Notes: generated by a model from the letters alone, not told the origin. Shown: positions 15,959 to 25,642, numbered from the stretch's first letter. The stretch is 34,149 nt of DNA from Flavobacteriaceae bacterium CG2_30_34_30 (GCA_001873105.1 MNYN01000027.1:1-34149); one strand, 5' to 3'. Numbers and translations are program-made.

Positions 15959-17062
15959 TTAAGTATTTTCATATATCTTGCCAGGCAAAGCCCTCAATAC
16001 TCCTTTCATCTCCATACCAAATAAAATAGTGGTTGTTTTGTGTACCGGTATTTTGCAATGAATAGCAATCAAGTCTAACTGTTGTTTTGGGTTTTCTCTT
16101 AAATAGTTAAAAATCACCTTTTCTTCCTCGTTCAATTCCACAAACAATTGCTTTTGAATGTTTTTAGGCTTTTCTTCCTCTAATTTCCAATCTAACATAT
16201 ACACCACATCTGCTGCTGAAGTTAGCACATGCGCTTTTTGCGTTTTAATTAAATTATTGCAGCCTTGGCTTTGGCTATCTGTGGATCTTCCCGGAACGGC
16301 AAAAACATCTCTATCATAGGAGGTAGCAATGTCTGCAGTTACTAAACTGCCTCCTTTTTCAGCAGATTCTATAACAATGGTGGCTTCCGATAATCCTGCA
16401 ATAATTCGGTTTCTTTTTAAAAAATTGGTTTTATCAAACGCATCACTACTCCAAAATTCGGTGATAAATCCTCCATTGTTTTCTATGTCTGCTGCATATT
16501 TTTTATGCACTTTTGGATATATTTGGTTAAGCCCGTGCGCAAGGCAACCTATGGTTTGTAATCCATTTTTAATAGCAGCTTTATGTGCGGTAATATCTAC
16601 GCCATACGCAAAACCGGAAACGATTACCGGATGGAGCGGCGCCAATTCTGAAATCAATTTTTCACAAAAAGCAGTGCCATAGGTGGTAATCTTTCTAGTT
16701 CCAACAACACTTATTATGCGTTTTTTGTTAAGATTAATGTTACCTCTATAAAAAATTAATACAGGACCATCCAAACAGTATTTTAATTTTTCAGGATAGT
16801 TTTCCTCTTTAAAATAAGCATATTGAATATTTTCATTTTCAATATACTGAAGTTCTTTTTCTGCTAATGCAAAATTGTCTTTGCTCAGTAATTCCTTCAA
16901 TTTAAAAATCCCTATGCCGTCAATTTTCAATAAGTTGTATTTCTTTTCTTTAAAAATCGCTTCTACACTTCCTACTTTTCGGATGAGTTTTTTTGCTGAG
17001 GCATCGCCTAAGTTTGGCACTTTCTGTAAAACAAGTAAATGAAATAATTCGTCTGTAGTCAA
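15959..17062 (-). CDS. dprA: DNA-processing protein DprA (Smf)
   Basis: 367 residues. DprA binds incoming single-stranded DNA and loads RecA during natural transformation. An N-terminal helix-hairpin-helix part (IDGIGIFKLKELL) is followed by the Rossmann-like domain with VVGTRK, VSGFAYGVDITAH, GCLAHGLNQIYP, RNRIIAGLS, EKGGSLVTADIA and VPG, and a C-terminal winged-helix part (KQQLDLIAIHCKIPVHKTTTIL). All family motifs look intact. It precedes the T9SS cargo gene by 62 nt. Confidence 0.95.
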   Translation of the reverse strand: MTTDELFHLLVLQKVPNLGDASAKKLIRKVGSVEAIFKEKKYNLLKIDGIGIFKLKELLSKDNFALAEKELQYIENENIQYAYFKEENYPEKLKYCLDGPVLIFYRGNINLNKKRIISVVGTRKITTYGTAFCEKLISELAPLHPVIVSGFAYGVDITAHKAAIKNGLQTIGCLAHGLNQIYPKVHKKYAADIENNGGFITEFWSSDAFDKTNFLKRNRIIAGLSEATIVIESAEKGGSLVTADIATSYDRDVFAVPGRSTDSQSQGCNNLIKTQKAHVLTSAADVVYMLDWKLEEEKPKNIQKQLFVELNEEEKVIFNYLRENPKQQLDLIAIHCKIPVHKTTTILFGMEMKGVLRALPGKIYENT

Positions 17063-17155
17063 TTGAAAAAAATTAGATGAGGCTTTAAAAATACAAGAAA
17101 AATCGTTTTGTTAAAAACTTAGTTGCAAGAAAATATACAAAAAGAAAAAATTTGC

Positions 17156-17163
17156 TAAATTTG
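17156..17163 (+). promoter_or_regulatory. Candidate -7 box next to the HU-SPOR gene start
   Basis: TAAATTTG, exact TAnnTTTG. The predicted transcription start (4-7 nt after the G) falls at 17167-17170, on or just before the ATG at 17170, implying a leaderless or nearly leaderless mRNA. No TTG at the standard -33 distance. Confidence 0.4.
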
Positions 17164-17169
17164 TTTACT

Positions 17170-18099
17170 ATGCAACTAGACCATTATATTACCGATCTTT
17201 TATACCGCTATGAATGTGTCATCATTCCCGGATTGGGTGCCTTTTTAACGCAAAATCAATCTGCCAGCATAAATGTGACCAGCTATAATTTTAATCCACC
17301 AAGCAAACGCTTGTCCTTTAACCAGCAATTACAAACGAATGACGGTTTACTGGCAAACTATATTTCTGTTGTAGAAAACTGTTCTTATGAACTGGGTTTA
17401 GAAAAAATAAGAGCCTATACCAAACATGCAAAACAAGAACTGCACCTTGGCAACACCTTTACAATAGAAAACATAGGTTCTTTGTCTTTAAATATGCAGG
17501 ATGCCATTGTTTTTGAACCAAAAAATGCTTTAAACTTTCTGACAGATTCCTTTGGTTTGTCCTCCTTTATTTCTCCAGAAATATCTCGCATTCAACCAAA
17601 AAGTTCTACAGAAAAACCGATTATTTTATTTACTCCGGAAAAAAGAGTTGCATTGCCTTTTACTAAATATGCCGCAATTGGCTTGTTGGCACTAGGACTT
17701 TCTGGTTTTGGAGGTATGTATTACTTCAGCAGTCAGGTGCATACCCATAATCTAGCTGAAAAACAAAAAGCAAACTCCATCCTTGAAAATCAAATGCAAC
17801 AAGCCACTTTTGTGTTAGACAATGCCCTGCCAAGTTTAGTGGTTTCCGTAAAAAAACCCGTAGGAAATTTTCATGTCATCGCCGGTGCCTTTCGGGAAGA
17901 AAATAATGCATTATCTCGTATGGAAGAACTGAAAGAAAAAGGGTTTCCTGCTAAAACTCTTGGTGTTAATAAATTTGGATTGCACCAAGTAGTGTATAGC
18001 TCTCATCAAGACAAAAACGAAGCACTGACTGTTTTACGTGAGGTAAAACGCACAGAAAACGCAGATGCTTGGCTACTTGTTGAGGCGTCAAACAAATAA
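17170..18099 (+). CDS. HU-CCDC81 and SPOR domain membrane protein
   Basis: 309 residues. N-terminal HU-like domain of the CCDC81 type (MQLDHYITDLLYRYECVIIPGLGAF, family-typical), about 1-100; a membrane helix near 170-190 (YAAIGLLALGLSGFGGMYYF); and a C-terminal SPOR domain (NFHVIAGAFREENNAL... LHQVVYS), which in other proteins binds denuded glycan at division sites. Cytoplasmic HU part, periplasmic SPOR part. The ATG at 17170 fits the family; a frame open to 17152 begins with TTG within the promoter box. Followed 61 nt later by a thioesterase gene with its own -7 box. Confidence 0.88.
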   Translation: MQLDHYITDLLYRYECVIIPGLGAFLTQNQSASINVTSYNFNPPSKRLSFNQQLQTNDGLLANYISVVENCSYELGLEKIRAYTKHAKQELHLGNTFTIENIGSLSLNMQDAIVFEPKNALNFLTDSFGLSSFISPEISRIQPKSSTEKPIILFTPEKRVALPFTKYAAIGLLALGLSGFGGMYYFSSQVHTHNLAEKQKANSILENQMQQATFVLDNALPSLVVSVKKPVGNFHVIAGAFREENNALSRMEELKEKGFPAKTLGVNKFGLHQVVYSSHQDKNEALTVLREVKRTENADAWLLVEASNK

Positions 18100-18144
18100 A
18101 ATTTCCTTTTTTTCTTAATTTATTTCTAAAATTGAAAAGAGCCT

Positions 18145-18152
18145 TATCTTTG
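18145..18152 (+). promoter_or_regulatory. Candidate -7 box for the thioesterase gene
   Basis: TATCTTTG, exact TAnnTTTG, ending 8 nt before the ATG at 18161. The predicted start would leave only a few nucleotides of leader. Confidence 0.4.
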
Positions 18153-18160
18153 CAAAAAAA

Positions 18161-18670
18161 ATGCAAGCAAAATCTCCTAAAGATTCCAGAACCATAGTTA
18201 CTGATTTGGTTTTACCAAGTGAAACAAATCCTATTGGTAATATGTTTGGTGGCGAACTCTTAGCTCGTATGGATCGCGCAGCAAGTATTGCAGCAAGACG
18301 TCATTCACGAAGAATTGTGGTTACTGCCTCAGTAAATCATGTCGCTTTCAACAAAATGATTCCCTTGGGAAGTGTTGTTACTGTGGAAGCAGCGGTTTCA
18401 CGCGCCTTTAAAACCTCCATGGAAGTCTATATGGATGTTTGGATAGAAGACAGAGAAAGCGGCATAAAAAGCAAAGCTAACGAAGCCATTTACACTTTTG
18501 TTGCCGTTAATGAGTCCGGAACCCCTATGGAAGTGCCTCAATTAATCCCCGAAACCGATTTAGAAAAAGCACGTTATGAGGCAGCTTTACGAAGAAAACA
18601 ATTGAGTTTGGTTCTTGCCGGAAAAATGAAACCCCACGATGCAACCGAGTTGAAAGCCCTTTTTGTATAA
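18161..18670 (+). CDS. Acyl-CoA thioesterase (hotdog fold)
   Basis: 169 residues, hotdog-fold acyl-CoA hydrolase of the BACH/YciA group. Family motifs: NPIGNMFGGELLARMDRAASIAA, VVTASVNHVAFNKMIPLGSVV and a later FVAVNESG. Asn/Asp residues in the first two motifs (GGELLARMD, VNHV) form the active site in relatives. It cleaves acyl-CoA to free acid and CoA; the chain-length preference cannot be told. It converges with envC, with a gap of 2 bp and no visible terminator. Confidence 0.9.
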   Translation: MQAKSPKDSRTIVTDLVLPSETNPIGNMFGGELLARMDRAASIAARRHSRRIVVTASVNHVAFNKMIPLGSVVTVEAAVSRAFKTSMEVYMDVWIEDRESGIKSKANEAIYTFVAVNESGTPMEVPQLIPETDLEKARYEAALRRKQLSLVLAGKMKPHDATELKALFV

Positions 18671-18672
18671 AA

Positions 18673-19911
18673 TTACATTCTATACACCCACTCGGCAGGA
18701 TTCAGCTTGTTTGTATTTTGAAAAATAAGGAATTTTAAAGTGGTTTTTCCTGTGGTTGGATTTGTGAATATTTTTCCTATCTCCTGTTTGGTTTTGACCT
18801 TATCGCCTTTTTTTACATACACATCAGTAATGTTTTGATAGACTGTAATGTAATCACCGTGACGTATTTGTATGGCTTTATTTGCTCCTTTTATAACGGT
18901 TACGGCTAATACTTCGCCATCAAAAGCAGCTCTTGCTTTTGCGCCACTTTCTGTTGCAATTTCTACACCACTACTATAGGTTTTTACGTTAGGAAGTGTC
19001 GGGTGCTGGGTAGTGCCAAAATTAGTAATCACTATTCCTTTTTCTACCGGCCAAGGTAATTTTCCTTTGTTGCTTGTAAAATTAGCTGCAAGCGCTTTTG
19101 CTTCAGCCGTCATAGCAAAAGTAGGGCTGCTTGTATTGGTTTTTGAAGTAACAACTCCGGAAGCTTTATTAGCTTCTAAAATGGCGGCTCTAATTAAATC
19201 TTCAATTTGTTTATCGATGGCTGCTGCTTCTTTTTGTTTGTCCTTTATTTGTAACGCATATTTGCCCTCCTCTTTTTTCAAGGACGAAACTAATTTTTCT
19301 TGCTGAATTTTCTCTTCACTAAGATTGTTTTTTGCTATTCGGTTTTCCTCAACAAGCTTTTGTTTTTCTTTTTGTTGAGCAACCAAGCTTTTGTTCAATT
19401 CCTGCAATTCTTGCGTTTTGGACTGTATTGCTTCTCCTTGCTTTTTACGATGGGTTGCATATTGTTTCATGTATTGCACCCGTTTATAGGCTTGCAAAAA
19501 ATTTTCTGAAGACAATAGAAACATGATTCTACTTTGGTCACTTTTACTTTTATAGGATTTTTCAATCAGTTTACCATAATCCACTTTTAATGCTTCTAAG
19601 TCTTTGCGAAGTTGGGCAATTTTTGAAATATTGGTGTTTATTTCTCTGGAAATCAAATTTGCTTGTTGGTTGGTAACTTTAATAAGGTTTTCTCTTACCT
19701 GAATACGTTTTGCTATGTTTTCCACTTCACTTAAAACTGATTTTTCTTTTTTCTTTGTTGAAAAAAGCAAATTGTTTATTTGCCGTATTTCTTCTTGAAG
19801 CTGTTGTTTTTTTTGTTCCAGCTCTGCTTGTTTGTCTTTTTGTGCATGCACAGAAAGCCCTGTTGAAAACAACAAGATAAAAAACAACCCGTATTGGAAC
19901 ATTTTTTTCAT
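18673..19911 (-). CDS. EnvC-like periplasmic protein: coiled coil plus degenerate LytM/M23 domain
   Basis: 412 residues. A signal peptide ending near VHAQ is followed by two long Lys/Gln/Glu-rich coiled-coil segments (about 25-250) and a C-terminal LytM fold (about 290-412). The M23 zinc ligands are missing: the H-x3-D motif reads SSGVEI and the HxH motif reads YQN. In E. coli, EnvC is likewise catalytically dead and activates amidases at the septum; I infer the same type of role. ATG at 19909-19911 shares a base with the DUF4292 stop (TGATG). Last gene of the envelope operon. Confidence 0.88.
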   Translation of the reverse strand: MKKMFQYGLFFILLFSTGLSVHAQKDKQAELEQKKQQLQEEIRQINNLLFSTKKKEKSVLSEVENIAKRIQVRENLIKVTNQQANLISREINTNISKIAQLRKDLEALKVDYGKLIEKSYKSKSDQSRIMFLLSSENFLQAYKRVQYMKQYATHRKKQGEAIQSKTQELQELNKSLVAQQKEKQKLVEENRIAKNNLSEEKIQQEKLVSSLKKEEGKYALQIKDKQKEAAAIDKQIEDLIRAAILEANKASGVVTSKTNTSSPTFAMTAEAKALAANFTSNKGKLPWPVEKGIVITNFGTTQHPTLPNVKTYSSGVEIATESGAKARAAFDGEVLAVTVIKGANKAIQIRHGDYITVYQNITDVYVKKGDKVKTKQEIGKIFTNPTTGKTTLKFLIFQNTNKLNPAEWVYRM

Positions 19912-20690
19912 CAATCTAAATGTATTTCTTCATAACCATTAGGAATTCTAAAAGGAAAACTTACTTGTGCATTTACATCTATATTTCTAAAATCTAAAGT
20001 AATTCTAGTTTGTTTTTCTAATTCGATGGCGGTTATTTTAAGGCTTTTCGGAAAAAGATAAGATCCCACTTCTTGATAGGAATCATAATCTATCGTTAGA
20101 ATACGTTGCTCGATAGGTTGCATTACTTGTTGTGATGCCATTTTAAAGGTGCCGGGTTGTATTAAAAAAATATATTGAAAAATTTCCGATTGCTTTTCCG
20201 GAGTAAGCCGATAATTTGACCCAAACACAGAAGCTGTGTAGTTGTTTTTTGTCAAATCGAAAACAGCTTGTCCTAATAAAATGTTTTGTGCCATTTCAAA
20301 ATCAATAGTAACTCCCAACCACTGGCTTAATAAGCTAAAATCTCCGTCAAAATAGGTTTTACCTATGGTTTCATAGTAGCTTACATGGTCTTTGGTAATA
20401 AGCATTTTTGAAAGAGTAATTCCAAGAATAGATGCGCTTATCCAAATGGTTTCGTCTTTTTGCATGCGCAAAGCTACCGTAACACTTTGCGATTTTTCAC
20501 CATCATCATAATTCACTTGCATTCTGGATGCCAAAGTGGTAAATGCCGGTTCTTTTGCATTATGCAAATCGATGATGCTTTTAACATTTAAGGAAGCATC
20601 TAGCGCCCCACCAACCACTTTTTTACTGGTGCCACACGAAATTAAGAAATGACTACAAAAAAATAAGATTAATATCGACTGGATTTTCAT
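19911..20690 (-). CDS. DUF4292 lipoprotein, LolB-like
   Basis: 259 residues. Lipoprotein signal MKIQSILILFF...LISC with a lipobox cysteine, then a beta-rich domain (SRMQVNYDDGEKSQSVTVALRMQKDETIWISA) with the layout of the LolA/LolB lipoprotein-carrier superfamily. Bacteroidota have LolA but lack an obvious LolB; this family is a candidate outer-membrane receptor for lipoproteins. That assignment is inference from fold-type resemblance and from its neighbours (TPR lipoprotein-like protein, EnvC). Confidence 0.8.
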   Translation of the reverse strand: MKIQSILILFFCSHFLISCGTSKKVVGGALDASLNVKSIIDLHNAKEPAFTTLASRMQVNYDDGEKSQSVTVALRMQKDETIWISASILGITLSKMLITKDHVSYYETIGKTYFDGDFSLLSQWLGVTIDFEMAQNILLGQAVFDLTKNNYTASVFGSNYRLTPEKQSEIFQYIFLIQPGTFKMASQQVMQPIEQRILTIDYDSYQEVGSYLFPKSLKITAIELEKQTRITLDFRNIDVNAQVSFPFRIPNGYEEIHLD

Positions 20691-20698
20691 GGGTTGTA

Positions 20699-22090
20699 TT
20701 AATTCTTTGAGCTTAGGTTTTGAGCTTTTATCTTGTATTCCTGTGCTTTTTTCAGGTTTCCCTCTGTTTCATAGGCTTTGCTGAGTTGGGTATAGAAATC
20801 GAGTTCCAATTTTGTATCTTCTATTAAATAGTCCAATCCGGTTTCTAACGCTGTAATTGCTTTTTTATTCTCATGTAAGCCAATATTAGCAACCCCTTGC
20901 AATAAATATAAAAGTGGCTGTGAAGGGAAAAAATCTAAGGCTTCTTTGCTCAGTTTATCTGCTTCTGCAAACTTTTTAAAATCGATTTGTAATAAAAGTG
21001 TGTTTTTTATAAGATTAAAATCTGACGGATTTTTAGTTACTCCCAATTCAAAATACTGCAAAGCTTCGGCATACCTTTCTTTTTTTAAATAATAATTTCC
21101 TAATTGCACAAAGACTTTGGGGTCGTTTTCTACTGCTGAAAAAGCAGACACCATGGCTACCAACTCGTCTTCATAGCCCGGATTTTGGTTTACAAACAAC
21201 AAAAAGTCATTTAATACTTTAAATTTATTTTCCGAATCAATTGCTTCTGAGGAGAAAACAATTTTCATAGATTGTAATGCCTTTTCTGGTTGCTTTTCTT
21301 CTAAATAAAATTTATAAAGAGCTAAATGAACAAGCTCTGAATCCGGTTTTTCTTTTAAAAGTTGTTGTGCAACCTCAAATGCCGCTTTGCTATTTCCTTT
21401 TTCGCTTTGTAAAAAAATAAGGTTCAAAAAATCTTGCTCTTGCACAGGATTTCTTTGAATGCGTTGTTCTAGGTCAGAAATTTGAGTGCTCGTATCATCG
21501 CTCTTGGCATAGATTTGTTGGCGCAATTGGTTTCTATAGTCATTACTGCCATTTTCTTGATCTAATTCGTCTAATAGTTGAAGTGCTTCGGTGTAATTTT
21601 CAGTACGCTCGTATAAATTGGCTAGATCTTCTTTATATTCTTTATCAAACGGAATTAATTTTTTTATGATTTCTATTGCTTTTATGTACTCTTTGGTGTT
21701 GTAATACACCTCATAAAGCGCCTCAAATACATCGAGGCGTTCGCCTTCCATTAGTAGTACTTTTTTAAAATTTGCTTCGGCTTCTGCATACTTTTTTAAA
21801 AGACTTTGGTTTTTTCCCATTTCAAAATAAACTACGGCTTCGTCGGGTTTTTCTTTTGCAGCTTTTTCGAGAGATTCTAGTGCTTTATCATAATTTTCAA
21901 TGGCTTTTTGCTTTAGGGCTTCAAAAAAAAACTCCTGAAAACTATCGGTTACATTGGTTGGTTCCTCTAATGATCCCCCTTCTTTTTCTTGTGCAAAAAT
22001 TTGCTTTGGAAGCAAGAGCATTCCGAAGAGTACAATAAAAAAGTATGTGTTAATTTTTTTCAAGAGTTTATTTTTAATCCTTATTGCCAA
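20699..22090 (-). CDS. Periplasmic TPR-repeat protein
   Basis: 463 residues. A hydrophobic signal or anchor near 15-33 ends at IFAQ. The rest is a chain of tetratricopeptide repeats, with clear copies at AVVYFEMGKNQSLLKKYAEAEANFKK, VFVQLGNYYLKKERYAEALQYFE and YTQLSKAYETEGNLKKAQEY. It is probably a protein-protein scaffold in the periplasm. The partner is unknown. Fixed gene order with nucleotidyltransferase, DUF4292 and EnvC suggests a shared envelope task. Gaps of 6-8 nt to its neighbours. Confidence 0.85.
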   Translation of the reverse strand: MAIRIKNKLLKKINTYFFIVLFGMLLLPKQIFAQEKEGGSLEEPTNVTDSFQEFFFEALKQKAIENYDKALESLEKAAKEKPDEAVVYFEMGKNQSLLKKYAEAEANFKKVLLMEGERLDVFEALYEVYYNTKEYIKAIEIIKKLIPFDKEYKEDLANLYERTENYTEALQLLDELDQENGSNDYRNQLRQQIYAKSDDTSTQISDLEQRIQRNPVQEQDFLNLIFLQSEKGNSKAAFEVAQQLLKEKPDSELVHLALYKFYLEEKQPEKALQSMKIVFSSEAIDSENKFKVLNDFLLFVNQNPGYEDELVAMVSAFSAVENDPKVFVQLGNYYLKKERYAEALQYFELGVTKNPSDFNLIKNTLLLQIDFKKFAEADKLSKEALDFFPSQPLLYLLQGVANIGLHENKKAITALETGLDYLIEDTKLELDFYTQLSKAYETEGNLKKAQEYKIKAQNLSSKN

Positions 22091-22096
22091 ATAGGC

Positions 22097-23107
22097 TTAT
22101 TCCAAAACAGAATAATCGCCGATACTTATGGAGGTAAAGTTTCCATCAAAGGTAACGTGATTTCCTATCATTGCATTATCCAAAGCGGCATTTCTTATGG
22201 TGGTATTTGTTTGAATCAAGCTGTTTGAAATGGTACTGTTTTCTACCGCGCATCCGTCACCAAGTGAGGTATTTGGCCCTATAGTGCTGTTTTTTATAGA
22301 TACATTTTCACCAATATAGCAAGGCTCAATTATGGTGGCATTTTCCTCTTTAATGTGGCTAGAGATAAGCGGTATCCCTTCTTGCGAAAGAAAACCCAAC
22401 ATTCGGCTATTGGTTTCTACGGTTACATTTTTATTGCCACAATCCATCCATTCATCAATTTTTCCGGGGACAAAAATATTTCCCTTTTGCATCATGGCTT
22501 TTATGCCGTCATTAATTTGGTATTCGCCTCCATGGGTTATATTAGTGTCTAACACCTGTTGAAGTTCGTCTTTCAAATCTTCGACTTTTTTGAAATAATA
22601 AATGCCAATTACTGCCAGATTAGAGACAAAAGTTTCTGGTTTTTCTGCCAATCCAGTGATATGGTTTTTTTCGTTTAGGTTTACCACACCATATTGTTGT
22701 GGGTTTTCTACTTCTTTCACCCAAATAACACTATCGGCGTTTTCGTCTAAAGCAAAATCAGCTCTAAATAAGGTGTCCGCATAGGCAATAACACAAGGAC
22801 CGGTGAGTGAATCTTTGGCACACATAATAGCGTGACCGGTGCCCAGAGGTTTATCTTGGTAATAAATAGTGCCTTTTGCGCCAAGGTCTTTTGCTATTTC
22901 TAGTAGATTTTTTTCCACTTCTTCACCAAAATCTTCTGCGATGATGAAGGCAATTTCTTCAATGTTTTGGTTTAAAACTTTTGCAATATCCTTTACTAAT
23001 CGATGCACAATAGGCTTCCCTGCTACAGGAATTAGCGGTTTAGGAACGGTTAATGTATGTGGACGAAGGCGTGAACCACGTCCCGCCATTGGTACTATTA
23101 TTTTCAT
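22097..23107 (-). CDS. Sugar-phosphate nucleotidyltransferase (RmlA/GlmU-type)
   Basis: 336 residues. N-terminal nucleotidyltransferase domain with the signature MAGRGSRLRPHTLTVPKPL (GxGxRxxPxTxxxPKP), GTGHAI, and Asp-containing YADTLF for Mg2+; C-terminal left-handed beta-helix hexapeptide repeats (CYIGENVSIKNSTIGPN...). It activates a hexose-1-phosphate with NTP. The exact sugar is not readable; glucose-1-phosphate thymidylyl- or uridylyltransferase is most likely. Lies between dut and the TPR gene in the operon. Confidence 0.85.
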   Translation of the reverse strand: MKIIVPMAGRGSRLRPHTLTVPKPLIPVAGKPIVHRLVKDIAKVLNQNIEEIAFIIAEDFGEEVEKNLLEIAKDLGAKGTIYYQDKPLGTGHAIMCAKDSLTGPCVIAYADTLFRADFALDENADSVIWVKEVENPQQYGVVNLNEKNHITGLAEKPETFVSNLAVIGIYYFKKVEDLKDELQQVLDTNITHGGEYQINDGIKAMMQKGNIFVPGKIDEWMDCGNKNVTVETNSRMLGFLSQEGIPLISSHIKEENATIIEPCYIGENVSIKNSTIGPNTSLGDGCAVENSTISNSLIQTNTTIRNAALDNAMIGNHVTFDGNFTSISIGDYSVLE

Positions 23108-23139
23108 CTTTTGGATGTTATATTTGAGATATTAGTTTA

Positions 23140-23574
23140 TTATTTTATTCCCGTACTTCCAAAACCTCCTGCTCCCCGTTGCGTTTCTGAAAGGATTTCA
23201 ACTTGTGACCATTCTGCACGTTCGTGTTTTGCGATGACTAATTGTGCAATACGTTCACCATTTTCTACAGTGTACGCCTCGTTAGACAAATTTACTAGGA
23301 TAACGCCTATTTCGCCTCGATAGTCTGCATCTATGGTTCCCGGCGCATTTAAAACGGTGATTCCCTTTTTTGCTGCCAAGCCGCTTCTTGGGCGTACTTG
23401 TGCTTCAACGCCTATGGGAAGTTCTATAAACAATCCTGTTTTAATGATAGCTCGCTCTAAAGGTTTTAAAATAACAGACTCTTGTATGGAAGCCCGCAAA
23501 TCCATTCCTGCAGAAGCAATCGTTTCATAACTAGGCAACTCGTGAGCGGAGGTATTGATAATCTTTATTTTCAT
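23140..23574 (-). CDS. dut: dUTP pyrophosphatase
   Basis: Trimeric dUTPase that hydrolyses dUTP to dUMP, keeping uracil out of DNA and supplying the dTMP pathway. 144 residues with all five family motifs: [32 protein letters not shown] and the C-terminal [10 protein letters not shown] arm. The ATG overlaps the flippase stop by four bases (ATGA). Confidence 0.97.
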   Translation of the reverse strand: MKIKIINTSAHELPSYETIASAGMDLRASIQESVILKPLERAIIKTGLFIELPIGVEAQVRPRSGLAAKKGITVLNAPGTIDADYRGEIGVILVNLSNEAYTVENGERIAQLVIAKHERAEWSQVEILSETQRGAGGFGSTGIK

Positions 23575-25034
23575 TTTTTAAATTGTATTAATTGTAAAAG
23601 GACCTGTTTTTCTTGAATAAAAACCAAAGTTAAAAATGCAATCCACAACCCTATTCCAATAAAATAATTATTTCTGAAAACATAAAAAGAAAGGGCTGAA
23701 AAAGCAATGGAAATCAGGAAGTACAAACTCATTTTTTTTATGGCATACGGAATTGGGTAGTGTTTTTGCCCGAAATAATAGGACAAGAGCATCATCACCG
23801 TATAGGCTGATACCGTGGCAATAGCCGAACCCATATAGCTCATAATCGGTATGAGTAAAAAGTTAATAGCTAAAGTAATAAATGCCCCAACGATGGAAAT
23901 GTAAGCGCCAAATTTTGTTCGATCGGTAATTTTATACCATACAGAGAAGTTATGATAGATGCCCAAACAAAAATTGGCCAGCAAAATTAGTGGAACGATT
24001 TTCATGGCTTCCCAATAAGCAGAATCTCTAATTAAAATTACTTTCAATACATCTGCAAAAATAACTACAGTCACTAATATTACCGCGCCAAAGGCTACAA
24101 AATATCTGGTTATTAAAGCGTACGTTTCCGGAGCATTTTTATGGGTTGCCCTACTGAAGAAAAAAGGTTCAATGCCCATTCGGAAAGCTGTGGCAAAAAG
24201 GGTCATAAACACTGCCAATTTATAACAAGCAGAATAGGCCCCTATAGCTTCTTCGGCACTATTTTCGGGAAGCATCCACAATAGGAGTATTCTGTCAAAA
24301 GTTTCATTTACTGCAAAAGCAATTCCGGCAATAAGTACCGGAAAGGCATAATGCATCATTTCTTTCCAAAGCGTTTTATTGAACCTGTAATTTATTTTAA
24401 TATAAAAAGGAAGTATCAAGATTAAAGTAACCGCACTAGCCACAATCATGGAAATAAATATATATGAAATTTCAAATCCTTCCACATATATAAAATTCCA
24501 AAATCCAGTAGGATTTTGTGTTGTAAATTTTGGAAGGAAAACTAAAAGAAATACGTTCAATCCTAAATTGAGCGCAACATTTATAATTTTTAGAACGGCA
24601 TAGCGAATTGGCTTTTCTTTGGCACGAAGCCAAGCAAAAGGAATGATAACCAATGCATCTAAAACCAAAATATAAATGGTATAGGTAATATATTCTATGG
24701 GAATACCGGAAAGTGCGGCAAGTCCTTCACGAAAAACATAAGCAAAAACAAAAAACAAAAAGGAGGTAAATAAAATAGAAACCGTGGAGGTAGAAATAAC
24801 TAAGTTTTTGTCTTTTTCTTTATGAAAAAATCGAAAAAATGCGGTTTCCATGCCATAAGCAAGAACGACATTAAACAAAACAATCCAAGAAAAAATGACA
24901 GAAATAGCACCATACTCAGTAACGGGGAGTATTGCGGTGTACAAGGGCACTAATAAAAAACTCAACATTCTGGGCAAAACTGTTGCCAAGCCGTAGATGA
25001 AAGTTTGCTGAAATAATTTTCTAAATGCGCTCAA
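23571..25034 (-). CDS. Polysaccharide/lipid-linked oligosaccharide flippase
   Basis: 487 residues, twelve or more hydrophobic segments over the whole length, starting with [21 protein letters not shown], the N-terminal signature of the Wzx/MATE-like polysaccharide biosynthesis family. It moves lipid-linked glycans across the inner membrane; the substrate is unknown. The start is TTG at 25032-25034: an in-frame TAA precedes it by 15 nt, and the next Met would cut into the first helix. First gene of the envelope operon. Confidence 0.85.
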   Translation of the reverse strand: MSAFRKLFQQTFIYGLATVLPRMLSFLLVPLYTAILPVTEYGAISVIFSWIVLFNVVLAYGMETAFFRFFHKEKDKNLVISTSTVSILFTSFLFFVFAYVFREGLAALSGIPIEYITYTIYILVLDALVIIPFAWLRAKEKPIRYAVLKIINVALNLGLNVFLLVFLPKFTTQNPTGFWNFIYVEGFEISYIFISMIVASAVTLILILPFYIKINYRFNKTLWKEMMHYAFPVLIAGIAFAVNETFDRILLLWMLPENSAEEAIGAYSACYKLAVFMTLFATAFRMGIEPFFFSRATHKNAPETYALITRYFVAFGAVILVTVVIFADVLKVILIRDSAYWEAMKIVPLILLANFCLGIYHNFSVWYKITDRTKFGAYISIVGAFITLAINFLLIPIMSYMGSAIATVSAYTVMMLLSYYFGQKHYPIPYAIKKMSLYFLISIAFSALSFYVFRNNYFIGIGLWIAFLTLVFIQEKQVLLQLIQFKK

Positions 25035-25092
25035 AGATGGGTTCTGTTACAAAAGCTAATTTATTGAAATAACAACACTAAGGCAAACGTTT

Positions 25093-25608
25093 TTAGTTAT
25101 TGTTTTCCCTACTGTTCGTTGAAGGATAATTAAGGGGTTCTATTTCATTCAAATGAGTCACTTTATAATAATATCGCTTGTTATTTTTGCGATAGCTTAT
25201 GACAGCTTCCATTGGATCTAAATTAAATAGAAAATCCTTTTTAATATCGGGAACGGGGTTGTTTATTTCTTTTATTGGATTCTCATGCATTATCACATCT
25301 TGCTTAGCCATTGTTTTTAAATTTGCTATATATTTTAGGGGATTATTGGTGTCTCTTTGTATAACATCAGCCATTCCTCTGAAATAAATACTATCTATCA
25401 GTACATCTTGTGCAATAGTTTCCATCTCCAGAAAAACATGTATGCCTCTTCCAAATTCCTGTGCACCGGAAAACCAGTTTTGAAAAGTGACGTCATTTAG
25501 GGTGAAGGGTGGATTTTCTTCAAAAATTTTAGAGTTGCTTGTGCAAGAAAAGAGTACGCTTAATAAAACTAAAGAGGGGAATAGAATCGTGAATTTTTTA
25601 GAAGTCAT
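25093..25608 (-). CDS. Conserved lipoprotein of unknown function
   Basis: 171 residues. The ATG at 25606-25608 gives a lipoprotein signal MTSKKFTILFPSLVLLSVLFSC; a longer frame to 25653 would add 15 non-signal residues and overlap the promoter region, so it is rejected. The mature part is short and beta-rich with many charged residues (WFSGAQEFGRGIHVFLEMET, VISYRKNNKRYYYKVTHL). I recall similar small lipoproteins in flavobacteria but no known function. It lies 58 nt upstream of the flippase start and may be co-transcribed with it. Confidence 0.75.
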   Translation of the reverse strand: MTSKKFTILFPSLVLLSVLFSCTSNSKIFEENPPFTLNDVTFQNWFSGAQEFGRGIHVFLEMETIAQDVLIDSIYFRGMADVIQRDTNNPLKYIANLKTMAKQDVIMHENPIKEINNPVPDIKKDFLFNLDPMEAVISYRKNNKRYYYKVTHLNEIEPLNYPSTNSRENNN

Positions 25609-25642
25609 AAGCTGTTTTGGTTTCTTAAAACAAATGTCTTGC

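Noticed and set aside
18673..19911. EnvC-like protein annotated as an active M23 endopeptidase
   Set aside because: The zinc-binding His and Asp residues are replaced (SSGVEI, YQN), so catalytic activity is unlikely; an activator role fits better.
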